A DNA stretch of 64,000 bases from Geosiphon pyriformis. Lineage: Eukaryota > Glomeromycota > Glomeromycetes > Archaeosporales > Geosiphonaceae. The notes under the pieces are model-generated. The model saw only the letters and a program-made list of their open reading frames with translations, made no database searches and was not told where the DNA came from. Both the position numbers and the translations under genes were made by a program. The stretch covers positions 220,151 to 284,150 of the forward strand of contig JAAOMT010000599.1 in the NCBI GenBank assembly GCA_016748015.1, in the 5' to 3' direction. Shown one piece after another: positions 36,984 to 49,249 of this stretch; position 1 is the first letter of the stretch, and the number at the start of each line of letters is the position of its first letter.

Positions 36984-39117
36984 ATGCAAAAGTACAAATT
37001 CAAGATGTTTGAGCCAAAATTCTGTCGAATGAATGCACGTTCATGGTTCCATTCTAATATGTTTCCCAAGATTGGTAGTAAAGGTATCAATAAATTTTTG
37101 ATTAAGAGAAGATATCTTTGATGATCTTCTGATATACCATTTAGTGGTAGTTGCTATGTCTGGAGGAGTTGATTCAAGTGTAACAGCCTACTTGTTGAAG
37201 AAGCAGGTAAAGATTAATCAAAATATGATTTGTTGACAAGAAAGATTTTTGAGAGTCAAGATCTTTATATAGGGATACGCGGTTGAGGGTGTTTATATGC
37301 AGAATTGGGATAAAGCTGATGAATTTGGCATTTGCATGAGTGAGAAAGATTGGCAGGACGTTCAAAAAGTTTCTAATCAGTTGAAAATTCCTTGCAGAAT
37401 GGTAAAATAACGGGTTACTTTGATTTTGTCTATGAATTGAATCCGAGATTGTTAAATATTTATACTTTGAATATCAAGGTTAATTTTACCAAAGAATATT
37501 GGTTAAAAGTTTTTACCAGGATGCTGGAAGACTATAGTAATGGTCGGACTCCTAATCCTGATGTTTTTTGTAATCGGGAAATCAAATTTGGCGCCTTTCT
37601 CGAAAAGCATACTACCTCATCATGGGGTGATGAAGTGCCCTGGATTGCAACAGGTGATTAAAATAAAATAGATTCAAAGATTTGATTATTACTTCTGTTC
37701 ATAGCATCTCGTATAATCTTATTTAGGCCATTATGTCCAGATTGAACGAACCAAAAATGAAAAAGTAAAATTGATGCGCGGTACGTTGGCTTTTATTAAT
37801 CTAAGTTTAATTTTTTTTTGCGACATCATGGCGTTATTATTACAATATTATTTTTTGACACCTTTATTTCAAATATCCTAAAAGGATTAGATCTGAATAA
37901 GGACCAAAGTTATTACTTATCTACTGTTCCCGAACAAAGACTCCGAAAGGTAAGTGGAACCTTATTTTGAGATTTTTGATATAATTCATAGTAATCAAGA
38001 TTTCAGGTTTTATTTCCTGTGGGTCACCTTCTGAAAAGCCAAGTCAAATCAATCGCACGATTTGCACAGCTGGTTACAGCCGATAAAACCGAGAGTATGG
38101 GATTATGTTTTGTGGGTCAAAAGGGTAAAAGATTTTCCAAGTTTCTGGAACAATACATCCCAGATCGGCCTGGGAAGATTGTATCAAAAGAAGGAAAGGT
38201 ACTTGGTAACGTATTTTACATTGGTTGTGAATTTCAATTTTCATATTGAAAACTTTTATCTTAATTTTAATCTAGGAGAACATCGTGGTTTGTTCGAATA
38301 CACAATAGGTGAATGTGTACGGATAAATAGTGGCCCAAATCGGCATGTAATTTAAATTTATTCCCAGTATTATCTTCAATGATTCCTTGCTTTCCGATAA
38401 CCAGATTTATTTTGTAGATGGTACTTGCTTAGTAAAAATATTCAAGAAAATACCCTCATAGTCGTACCTAATTCGTGAGTACCCTAATGCATCATTTTAA
38501 AAGAAAATTAATATTAGTTACCAAAATTTCCCTTTTCTTTTATAGGGAAAATCCTTTACTCTACTCAAAAGGATTAATAGCTAGGGATTGGATATGGAAC
38601 TGGGACTCACCTCCAGCAAACTTAAATAATGGTATTTTTATCTTTTATTTTAACTTTGAAACTATTTATAAGAAACTCAGAGGTTTCAATTGATAGGCAT
38701 TGAGGCATTAGCACAAATAAGATATCGACAACCGGCTGGTAGGGTATTTTTTTTCCAAAGAAAACCATTTTCCCAAGTTATCTTTTAATCTCTAAAATCG
38801 CCTTTCTATACTACTAGAAAAATGCAGAATAATATCAAGGTTTAATCATTTCTCCTTTTCACTTTGTTTGGGTGGAATTAATTAACTAAATCCTCTTTTC
38901 AAAGATCTGATGCCAAGATTGAAGTTAATTTTGACAATCCAGTTCGAGCAATTTCCCCCGGACAGGTAAGTCATCAATAAAATATTGAATCTAAGCGCTA
39001 CATATTGTTAATGCAAACGCCTTGAATAACATCTTACTAAACATGGATTTCCAGTATGTTGTGGCTTGGCGAGAGAATTGGTGTCTTGGTGGCGGGATTA
39101 TTGATTTTCCTTTATAA
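36984..39117 (+). CDS. SLM3: Mitochondrial tRNA-specific 2-thiouridylase (MTU1/TRMU)
   Basis: Thiolates the wobble uridine of mitochondrial tRNA-Lys, -Glu and -Gln. Fourteen exons are proposed: 36984-37074, 37145-37206, 37273-37401, 37479-37653, 37727-37780, 37885-37949, 38007-38205, 38276-38329, 38405-38474, 38546-38631, 38697-38738, 38817-38838, 38905-38965, 39055-39117. The total is 390 aa (yeast 417, human 421). Motifs: PP-loop SGGVDSS, the [11 protein letters not shown] cysteine, ATGH, and the persulfide-site cysteine in SMGLCFVG. The N-terminal 30 residues are basic with Phe and Trp, consistent with mitochondrial import. The exon 8/9 junction is the weakest: 38329/38405 keeps phase and gives WYLLSKN, but another pairing is possible. 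Exon 12 is a 22-nt micro-exon. Confidence 0.9.
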
Positions 39118-39457
39118 AAAAGTAATTTACTACTTCCCTTTATTTATCATGTTAAGTGAAACATGTGAGATTATATCATTTAATCTGATATTTTAAAGTA
39201 TAATCTCGATCAAAATTAGAAAATAAAAGCTACTTAAGAAATCTAGGCTATTAATTCAAACCTAATTTTTCTTATTTTTCAACTTATATTATTTTGATAA
39301 TAGATCATTACTTTTATATATTATCTCAGCACTTCACACAAAATTCTCTATTTCTGCTTTCATCGCCTTAATGTGAATTTGCCACAATAAAATAATAGTT
39401 GAGTCATAACCCACTAAAAAGATTGAGAGATAAATATATACCACCCTTTATTCATAG
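39118..39457. other. AT-rich spacer after MTU1
   Basis: MTU1 3' UTR and AT-rich DNA without coding signal. Confidence 0.45.
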
Positions 39458-39553
39458 GAATTTCGTGAACTAGGAATTCGTCGTCTCACTGTACCTTATC
39501 CCGAAAAGGACCCAAGGATAGTTTACTTTCCGGGTTTCAAGGCTTCGACATGA
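39458..39553 (+). other. Orphan terminal-exon-like segment
   Basis: After an acceptor-like TTCATAG, an open stretch of 31 codons plus TGA reads EFRELGIRRLTVPYPEKDP and so on, ending GFKAST. It is clearly more protein-like than the DNA around it. It starts in phase 0, so it could be an alternative last exon of MTU1 joined after 38965. Conserved MTU1 sequence instead fits the exon at 39055. It may be the surviving end of a lost gene. I do not recognise the family. Confidence 0.35.
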
Positions 39554-40080
39554 TTTAATTTGATTTCGATTAAAATTGCCATATGATCTAATATTTATTT
39601 CTTTGTTTTTTTCCAGCAAATCTAAAAAACCAAATTTAAGTTAGCTCTATCTTACTAACTATACCTTTAAATTTGAAAATTAAATAACTTTTTGCAAAAA
39701 ATACTCACAAGATGTCTAGTGTTCTGTTTGGAACCTTTGCAAGTTCCTGATCCGTTTTTCTTTCCATTTTCCATTCTATGAAAGTTTTTGTATGAAATTT
39801 TCTACATTTTATTCATAGCTTAATTTTTTTTATAAAAAAATGCTCAACTACTTTTTGTTGATTGGCTTTAACAAATTATAGTTGAATGTGTTACTTTTAT
39901 ACTTTGGTGAAAAACCAGAGTTTTGAACTTTTAGTTTATTTTTCATTCCTACAAATTCTATCCATGTAATTTTGCAATAAAATTCCCTTGATTAAGAGCC
40001 AGTTTTTTTTTGATCGATTATTGGAATTTTGCTTTAGAATAGACAACTATTTTCAATGTTTTCGAATATTTTTAATGCCT
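39554..40080. other. Intergenic spacer, no gene seen
   Basis: AT-rich DNA between the orphan exon and the 3' end of the acetyltransferase gene on the other strand. Nothing further recognised. Confidence 0.45.
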
Positions 40081-41001
40081 TCACTCTTTTAATAGCTCCT
40101 CATTGGGTTTCTTCAAATTTCTAATGATTCGAGCTGGATTCCCCGCAACGACGACGTAAGGTGGTACATCTTTGGTGACCTACCCAATATTACATAAATC
40201 AGTAAAAAATTTATAAAAATATATTACAAGAGATAATTCCTGATACAGTACCACAGATCCGGCTCCAATTGTTGACTAAAACCGCAATTAAAAGTGAGAA
40301 TTTTTAAAAAATAGAAAAGAAAAAAAGATGAAGAAACATACCCCATCACCAATGGTAATACCCGGTAAAATAATTGAACCGCCACCGATCCATACATCAT
40401 TTCCAATCTTTTCAATTGAAATCAAAATCACATTATAGAGTTAAATATAAATTCTCATTCAAACTAAAAAAAATCCACATACTTTAACAGGAAATGCCAA
40501 CTCTGGTCCTTTGCCTCGTTCAATCGGGTCCACAGAGTGAGTAGCAGGGTATATTGAAACATTGGGGCCAAATAACACTCGATCTCCAATTTCAACACGA
40601 TTACAATCGGCAATGGTGCAATTAAAGTTGGCGTAAAATTCATCTCCGATATGAATGTTGTAGCCCTTTGGGGTGGGAGGTTTATAATTTATAGTATTAA
40701 TATCACAATTAGGAAAAATAAAAGTTTAACATCATGTCCGACTCCTTACGTAATCACACCAAAACGGTGGTTCGATTTCGGCTTTCTCGCCAACACTACC
40801 CAACAATTCATGCATTAATAATTTTCGTTCCTCGGTTCGGACTGAACCTTCACCATCCCGTGATTTTGGGGCCGGGGGTGCTGAATTATTGAATTTTCGT
40901 AATAGCTCGCGTGCTCGAATTCGTTCATTAGTTAGTTCGACTGTGCTTGCTAGGTATGGAAGTCCGCCTAAAGCTTTTTCTTTTTCTGATAGATTGGACA
41001 T
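40081..41001 (-). CDS. Maltose/galactoside-type O-acetyltransferase
   Basis: Left-handed beta-helix acetyl-CoA-dependent acetyltransferase of the Maa/LacA type; the true sugar acceptor in fungi is unknown. Five minus-strand exons in phase: 41001-40750, 40665-40483, 40407-40342, 40275-40252, 40179-40081, giving 207 aa (211 if the upstream Met at 41013 is used). The helical maltose-acetyltransferase N-terminal domain is followed by the typical PFWCDY then GYNIHIGDEFYANFN. The catalytic His lies in the ATHSVDP segment. Hexapeptide repeats (IGNDVWIGGGSII, STIGAGSVV) and the closing VVAGNPARII follow. Exon 4 is only 24 nt. Length and order match bacterial homologues (about 183-203 aa). Confidence 0.93.
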
Positions 41002-41013
41002 GATGATAATCAT

Positions 41014-43449
41014 TATGATAATAGTGATGAATTTATAGAAAAATCTTTAAACAACATTCCATTTTAGAATTCCCATATGCAAAATCGATTATCAGTGGCC
41101 AATAGAAGTTTCAAATGGAAACTTAAAGTAAATTATAAAAAGTAATTATCTTTCACTTTGTATTTCTTTCTTTCCCTCTTTTGCCATTACTGTTTTTTGT
41201 TCTTGTCATCATCACTGCTATTTTGCTATCACCTTGATCTGAAATTAAAAAAATTAGTACTTTTGACCACATATTTTTTTCCTTGACTCTCTATCTCATT
41301 TTTTTAATTTCTTTTCCTATTTGCCATTATTTTTATTTTTTAAAATACTGTAATTACTTACCTTGGTATAAATTGATTAAGAATTAATTTGACCACTTCT
41401 TTCAATGAATTTATTTATACATTAGACAACCAAAAAACTTAACATATTATCAAATATTTTATGTTGTTGGATGAAGCAAAAAAAAATTGCTGTCAAGATA
41501 TTTTTTTTCTAAGATAGCTTTTAAAAATATTAATTTTATTACTCTTACCTTTACCAAAAAATGTTATCTTTATTTACATGTTTTTAATGTCAAGCAAAAA
41601 AAATTTTGAATAACTAAAGCAGTCTTTTTATCAATTTTCAATCTAATTTTATAAAAAAATAAGTTGATACGATTAATTTTTAAATGCAAAAAAGCTAAAT
41701 AACTTAACAAAACAGTAATAAATATATGAATATTAATATTTTAATAAATAAAAATAAAAATAGTACTTGAAAATTTTTTTTGATATTGCTTGAATTTTTT
41801 CAAAATTATAAGAAAATAGTAATTGTATTTAGTAATCTATTTAAATACTATTATGTTATAACTGCAATTTAACACATAATTAAATTATTATATATTTATT
41901 TATTATATAATTTATTAATATTATTACTAAATTTTATAATTTTTTTATAATTTTTATAATTTTGTTAAATTTACTATATACAAATTAAAAAAAAACTATA
42001 TTGGCAAGCCACATATAAAATTTTGTATATATTTTTAGGATAAATTTAGTTGTAACAACCTGTTACATGAAACAACTTCGAAAATAGCTTCAATTAGGAC
42101 CGGAAATTTTATTAAATTTTAAAAAAATAACATGTAATAATAATATGTATTATTTATTTTTATTGAACAAATTAAAGTTAGATTATTAATTTTACTACAA
42201 ATAAATACAATGTTTATTTATTGCAAAATAAGAAATAAACAAATAATTTACTAAATCTTACCTAATTTTGACATTGTTATTCATAAAAATTAGGAATTAT
42301 AATAATAAATAAAATAGCCAATCAGAAATAGGTGTAGTAAAAAAAAAATTCCAGGATTTTTCTTGAAGAATTGCAGAATTTCAAAATTTCAGTATTTTAG
42401 AATTCCTTTCAAAGGAATTAAAGAATTTTAAGGAATCTTATATAACATAAATTATATATATATAGTAAGAATATTAAAAGCAAAAAAAATAATGAAATCA
42501 ATTTAATAGAATTCAAAACAACAATATTCTTTCTTTTAAAAAATAGTTTTCTATAACTTGAAATAAAATTACATCAATATCAATAAAATTATCTATTATT
42601 ATCTAATTTATGTTATTATTACTTAATTAAAAAAATATTAATTCATTTACTCTATTAATACTCTATGTTAATAAAATTCAATACTTAATCACACTGGAAC
42701 AATAGTTCTTAATTATAGTTATTAACAGAATACTAATTTTTTATTTTTTATTTTATTTTTTTTTGTTTTATTTTTTTGTTGTTTACTAATTAATTAAAAA
42801 AATTAAGTACTAAGTATTTAATATCAAAGATAGCCTGGTAAAAAACCCAAAAACAAGAGTAAAAATTTAAGAATAACTTATCAGAAGAGCACAACTGTCA
42901 AAATAAACCAGTCATTACACTAAAAAAAATTTACCAAAAAAACCATCAATTAAATCTCTATATATTATATAAAAAACTCAACCAAAATCTTCAAACTTTA
43001 AAACTTTCAGAAATTATCAACATTTTTAGCTATTGAATACCAAGTTATGGATTTGTTATTTGTAATAATATTTTATATTATTGTATTTTAAAAACCATAT
43101 CTACTACAAGTATATTTTATGTATAGTTTTTTTTAGTAGCAAACTTATAATGTTTGGTTTCTGGGCATTTTTTATATTGTAATATTAATAGATTTTCAAC
43201 TTGCTTAAGCTTATTTTTTTTATTAGTATTATCAACTTAATTGTTCACCAGAACTTGGTCTTAATTTTAAAATATAAGCATCATTTTTTTATATTGGCCA
43301 ATAAATTGTTATAACTATATTATTATCTTATTATAATTGTTATAATTAATAATCAGCTAAACAATCTGTCATATAAATCTTTATACTTTATTATATTTTT
43401 GTTTTTTCTGTGTTATAAAATATAAAATATTGATAATAGTTTTAGGTAT
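41014..43449. other. AT-rich desert, left part
   Basis: Start of about 9.6 kb without a gene. The first 150 bases should be the acetyltransferase promoter. Near 42400-42422 there is a short near-perfect inverted repeat (AATTCCTTTCAAAGGAATT). The rest is decayed AT-rich DNA that I cannot classify. Confidence 0.45.
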
Positions 43450-45800
43450 AATTAAAAGATTTAAGATTATTATTTTATCAAAAAAAATTTTTGTAGTCTT
43501 TTGATTTATAAAGCAAAAAGCTTCAATGACTAAATTATTGTCTTTTTTTTTATTAATATACTATTATGAGAATATTATTTGAATATAAAACTCCACAATT
43601 TTTGAATATAGTATTATTTAAAAATAATAACAACAAACAATACTACAAGATATACTAGACAAGCATAAATAAAAATAAAAAACAGAATTAACAATTATAA
43701 TAAAATATAAATAATTGTTGTTTTCTGGTTATAAATTTGTAATTTTTCATATTTCTTTGATGTTTTTTTCATTAACTTCAGCAATCATTGATTTTAATAA
43801 GATTTGTTTTATGTTGTACAGATATTTAATGAAATTATCTATTATATTAAGATTGGAATTTTAACTATTAAAATATTGTTAAATAAATAATTTGAAAAAA
43901 TACATTAGAAAATAAATTTTTTTATTTTATTATAAGTATTAATATTTAATAATAATTGACTCATAATAAAATATAGGCATTATGCCATTTTTAAATGTTT
44001 TATAAATAAGATATAAGACATAAAATATTGAGTTATTTATTTGTTAATCTCAAAAAAGAGATTATAATCAACTAATATAATTTTTATATAAGATAAAAGT
44101 ATATGATATTCAAAAAAACAATTTTATTCTGCCTTACTTTCAAGTCTTGTATCTAATATATTAGCAAGATTACACAAACTGCTATTTGCTGAAAATATGT
44201 ATTTAATATAAAAAATAGTTTGAGTTCTTGCAGTAAATATTTTTGATATAAATGCATAAATTCATACTTGTTAATTAAGATAAAAAGCTTTTATTAAGTA
44301 ATTTTTAGTATTAACATATATTTTAGTAAGTTGTAACTATTATCATAGAAATTTTTTTTACATAAATTATTGTGACATAAAAAAAAATTATGAACAAAGC
44401 TTTTATATTAATTATAAAACTTTGACTTAAAATTTTTTGATAAGTTTTTATTAATGTAAAAAATACAATAAATTTGGTAGATTATTTTATATACTTAAAT
44501 AATTGTTACATTTACTATAAAATTAGCATTAGTAATAAACATTAATAGTTTTGTTATTGTTGCTTTTTTTGTGTATTTTAAAATCTATTTATATGATTTG
44601 ATAGTTTTATCTAATACAAAGACTTATATAATAAGATGAAATTTTGTATTATTATTTATAATAAAAAAAAGAAAGTGATATCTAATAGCAGTTGGTTTTT
44701 GTTGTATTATCATTTAAAACAATATTATAGTACTATAATCAAAGAATAACTTGTGTAAAAAACATTTAAAATACACAGATAAGCTAATTTTTATTAATTT
44801 CAAACTTTATAACTTATTTAAAATTATTTAATTTGTGATTTATAAGAGTTATTAACAAGCAAAATGTATTGTGCTTTTTGTTGTTATAAACTTTAAATAT
44901 TTATATTGTATTTATAAAGTCACAATTAAAAATAGATACTGTTGGAAATTTCATTTTTAATAATTTTTTTGAATAATAATTGATAGATTTGTACATTTTA
45001 TAAAAAATTAGATTTCTTAAAAAATGTTATCTGAAATTTTTCAATACATTAAAACATATTTTTTAGTATTAAATATAATAAATAATTCTATGTATCATTA
45101 AGAATAATGAAAATTATTTTGCATAAATTTTTGATATAATTAATATTGGCATACCAACTATATCTTTAATGTTTTAATTTAATATTCTAATAATTTTGAA
45201 TGTTGATCTTTTTTTTGGTTCATATTGACTGCCAAATTCACATCCAAAAATGCAATATTTAATACTGCTATCTGAATGTTGTTTTAATTTCTTCTGAATA
45301 ACTTTAAATTCTTGTTATTTATTATAAATCTTTATAATTATATTAATATTTTCTTATGTTACAAAAGCATAACTGGTACAAAGTCTTATAGCTAAATAAA
45401 TATAAAAAAATCTGACACTAAATATGACTGAAATTATAACTAAAAATCTTATCTCTATTTATAGGCACTTGGTTATTTAATTAAAATAGATCTTTATTAA
45501 CATTATTATTGGAGGTTTTTGGTTTTTTTTCTTGAATGTTGCTAATTTTACATTTTCTGGAAGCAGTTGAACCTTCAATAACTGAATTTATCTTTAAATT
45601 ATCTTCTATAATTTGAACTGCTAGACTTATAAGTAAAATAACCAATTCCATACCAGTTGCTTTGTGTAGTTATATTGTAGTAAATATCAATTTTTTTCCA
45701 GAAATTGCTCATCTGGAAGTTCACTAAAATGTGTAGTTAATTTGCTGTAAAAGTCAACTCTTCTACAAAAATCTCATCTGTAGACTACCTTAATGATTAT
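43450..45800 (-). mobile_element. Decayed MULE DNA transposon
   Basis: Minus-strand translation of this AT-rich DNA, read through many stops, keeps the signature of Rhizophagus-type MULE transposases. GCEFGSQYEPKKRS lies near 45.2 kb, YYNIVLNDNTTKTN near 44.7 kb, and KIFTARTQT followed by SSLCNLANILDTRLESKAE near 44.1-44.25 kb, with NCFFEYH after a stop. Order and spacing agree with FAR1-type N-terminus, transposase core and C-terminal part. An upstream segment (NWYGIGYFTYKSSSSNYRR, near 45.55 kb) may belong to the element. Terminal inverted repeats were not found and the ends are approximate. It cannot encode a working protein. Confidence 0.75.
45450..45790 (-). repeat. Dispersed repeat upstream of the MULE fossil (best-preserved copy)
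   Basis: On the minus strand this reads FVEELTFTAN, then about 67 bases later a related FWKKIDIYYNITTQSN, then NWYGIGYFTYKSSSSNYRR. So it carries an internal tandem duplication. Plus-strand relatives with the same two-unit layout occur near 48480-48680 and 49250-49560. The family is not known to me; it is either the MULE's N-terminal part or a separate repeat. Confidence 0.6.
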
Positions 45801-48479
45801 AATAAGAAAATAAAAGAAAAATAAAAGAAATGTAAAAGAAATAGAATTTTGTCAAGGGAAAACGTTTTCTATCCAAGCCTAGAGTTACTAACAAATTACT
45901 GAAATTAGTAACTAATCAATTTCAAAATATTAGTTGTGTTGAAGAAATTTCAAGTGTAATAATCAAAGGATTTGGTTTTTGAATATTTAATTTTTATTTG
46001 AAATATGTAAAAAGTGATTTGTTCTAATTAAGATATCTAAAGTAAAATACTATGGTAAAGTACTATGGAAAGATACATTTTTTTGAAGAGAAAAGCTTTT
46101 TTTTTATACAACTTGTTGTAGTACTAGTCTTTGAACTTGCACTTTTTTTTTGCTCTAATTTCAGTAAATTAAAGATATATTTTGGTAAATTACAAGTTAT
46201 TTCTACAAATTATTGATTATTTTGGTCAATTTTTATTAATTTCGACGAATTTTGACTATTTTAAATGGTTCAGGATATTGTGTAATTTGATTATCTTAAT
46301 TTTTATGATTCAAATCAGGTTATTAATTGAGTGATAATATTTGATAATTTAATTAAATAATAAGTGATAATTGAAAAAATAATAGTATATGCTAATTAAT
46401 AATAGGAATTATGAGGATAATTTTATGCTAATTAATAGCTAAAATTCTACTGGTAACAACATAATTTAAGAGTTGATTAATTAATTCTATATTAGAAATT
46501 GATTTTAAATTAGGATAAAAATAACTTTAGTCTTTAAACACATGATTTTTTACTAAACATATATACATATTTTCCTTTAAAAATGAACTAATTATTTCTT
46601 TTTACTTTGTATTTACACTAAAATATTAATCTTAATATGATATATAATATATAAAATATTATATTTAAAATTGTCAATATATTATTAATTATAATACTAA
46701 TTAATATATCTAAGTAAATATTATCTAAAATAGTTTGAAGAGTCAAATTTTGAATAATCTGTTGCTTTTAACATTTTAAAATCTATAATTTATACTTAAT
46801 ACACAAATTTCCATGTTTAAATTTATAATATACAAGTTTTTTTATAACTTAAGCACTATTTGAAACAAAAAAAACTTCTTGTTGTACAAGAATAAAAGCA
46901 ATTACACCAAAAAATTTGATGTGTTTTTATACTACAGATAATATGTATTAAATTCAAAAATCATGTGATGTGATATATGTAATTTATTTTTAACTATGAA
47001 AATGATTAATATTATATAATTTAATACAGATTGAGATGTCGATCACTGCGCCATATATAACACGTGTTACACGTACCATATATGGCGCAGTAATCGACGA
47101 AACAACTACATTTACGTGCCACAATATTAAATTACGTGCTTTTCCGAGATTATTACAATTTTTTTTGTAACAGATTATTACAAATCTATTAATTCTTACC
47201 AATTTTATTAATTTTAATTAAAATAAAAAATTACTTGGAAATTTTAAAATAAATATGTTTAATATTTTTAATAATAAAAATAATAATTTAATATTAATAC
47301 AATAAAAATTTAATTATAATTATTAAAAAATATTGTTTATTTAAATATAGATTATTTTTAATATTAAAGTAAAAATAAAATTTTTTTTTGTTTTAATTAT
47401 AAATAGTTTTTTTAAATTTTATAATATTATTCTTAAAAAATTAATAAAAATAATTATTTAAGCATAATAATTATAAAATAAAAAACTTAGAAATTTGGTT
47501 TTTAATTTTAATTAATAAATATATTTTAAAAATTAAAAGTTTTAATATTATTTTATAAGTTTTAATATTTAAAAAGTTTTTTTAAAGTAAAAACAACTAA
47601 ATAATACTTTTTTAAAATGTTTTTAATAATATAAAAAAATCAATTTTTAATTATTATAAAAACATTATTTTTAATTTTAAATATAAGTTTTTTCTATTTA
47701 AAATATTATTTAAGCAATTAATTAACTTTGTTTTAATATAATTACTATAATTATAAAAATTTTTAACAATAAATTAATAATTAATTAATTTATTTTTTTT
47801 GTGATTTTTTTTATATTTGCTTAAATAATTAAAAAATCAAAACTAATTTTTTTATTTTTAATTTAAAACAATCTTTTTTAAATACTAAATAAATATTTTT
47901 TTTTGATGTTTTTTAAAGTATTATTTTTATTTTAAAATTTGTCTTTTTTTATAAATAATAAAATATTAATTTTATCTGATTTTTTGGTATTTATATTAAT
48001 TATAATATTTAATCTAAATCTGATTATAAATACTAATTTTTTTTTTATTTAAATAATAATATATAATTAAATTATTTATTATGTTAAATTCCAATTAATT
48101 TTACCAATTTTAATAATAAAACAAGTTATATTTCTATTGTTATCAATAAAAATTGAGTCATTAATTAGCATAAATTTATTTTTATAATTTTTATTATTAA
48201 ATAATATATATTATTGTTTAATTTATTACTTATTATTTAATTAAATTATTAAATATTATTATCTAATTAATAATTTAATTTGTATAATATATAAGCATAA
48301 TTAAATATAATAATTATATTTTACAATACTTAAAATTTGTAATATTTAAAAATTTACCAAAATAATTTATAGTCTATTAAAATATTTAAAAACTCAATAT
48401 TTTTTATTTATTGTTTTAAAATTTACAATTTTTATTAATATTTTAAAATTAATTTATTACTAATTTTAGTATTAGTTTA
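45801..48479. other. AT-rich desert, middle part
   Basis: No gene recognised. Composition is almost entirely A and T apart from the hairpin island near 47.04-47.15 kb, listed separately. Probably decayed transposons. Confidence 0.45.
47038..47098. repeat. GC-richer hairpin island in the AT desert
   Basis: Arms 47038-47060 and 47076-47098 are inverted copies (about 20 of 23 positions pair), each containing ACTGCGCCATATAT or its complement. Between them lies a perfect 12-base palindrome, TAACACGTGTTA (47058-47069). The island keeps several CpG sites, while the surrounding kilobases are nearly pure A and T. It may be a miniature inverted-repeat element, a protein-binding palindrome or an RNA hairpin. 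Confidence 0.8.
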
Positions 48480-48680
48480 ATTATTAAAAATTTACAGATA
48501 AGATTTTTTTGTAAAAAAATTAACTTTTACAATAAAATAACTATATATTATTAAAAAAATCTACAGTTAAAAATTTTTGGAAAAAGATTTAACTTTTATT
48601 ACAAAATAATTAAACAAGTAATTAATATAAAATTGGTTATTTTATTATAAATTTAATAATTTTTATTTATAATAATATTA
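48480..48680 (+). repeat. Dispersed repeat, decayed plus-strand copy 1
   Basis: Two related units starting near 48505 and 48572 (TTTTTGTAAAAAAATTAAC, then TTTTTGGAAAAAGATTTAAC) precede AAATTGGTTATTTTATTATAA. This is the same layout as the minus-strand copy near 45.6 kb. Confidence 0.55.
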
Positions 48681-49249
48681 ATAAATAAAATTAATATTAA
48701 TAATATTACAAAAAACTATTAAAACTTTTAATAATATTAAAAAAATTGAATTATTAATTAGCATATAATATTACTTTATTTTTTTAATTATTATTTAAAT
48801 AATAACTTAATTTATATAATATATAAATATAATTAAAAACAATAATCAAATTATAAAATATATTAAACTATATAACATTTAAAAATTTGTTAAAATATTT
48901 GAAAATTTAATAAAAAATTCAATAGTTTATTAAAATAAATTACAGTTTACTAAAATACATATTTGGTTTTAAGTTTATAAAAATATTAGCAAAAAAAAGA
49001 GTATTAAAACTTAAAATAATGCTATAATTAAATAAATATAAAAAAACTTTACTTTTTAAGAAAATATGTTATATTTTATCAATTATTACAAATAAAAAAT
49101 AAACTTGTCTATAATTTTTTTTCTTAAAATTAAATCATTTTTAATTAATACTTTGAAATTAATTAACTATTAATTTTAATAGACCAAAATTAGTCTTTTT
49201 ACAAATTTATAAAGAAATATTGTTGTTTTTTTATTTACTTATTATTTTT
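48681..49249. other. AT-rich spacer between repeat copies
   Basis: No coding or structural signal seen between two copies of the dispersed repeat. Confidence 0.4.

Noticed and set aside
46990-47202. 70-codon minus-strand ORF across the hairpin
   Set aside because: The repeated peptide pattern arises from the inverted repeat itself, with no family resemblance.
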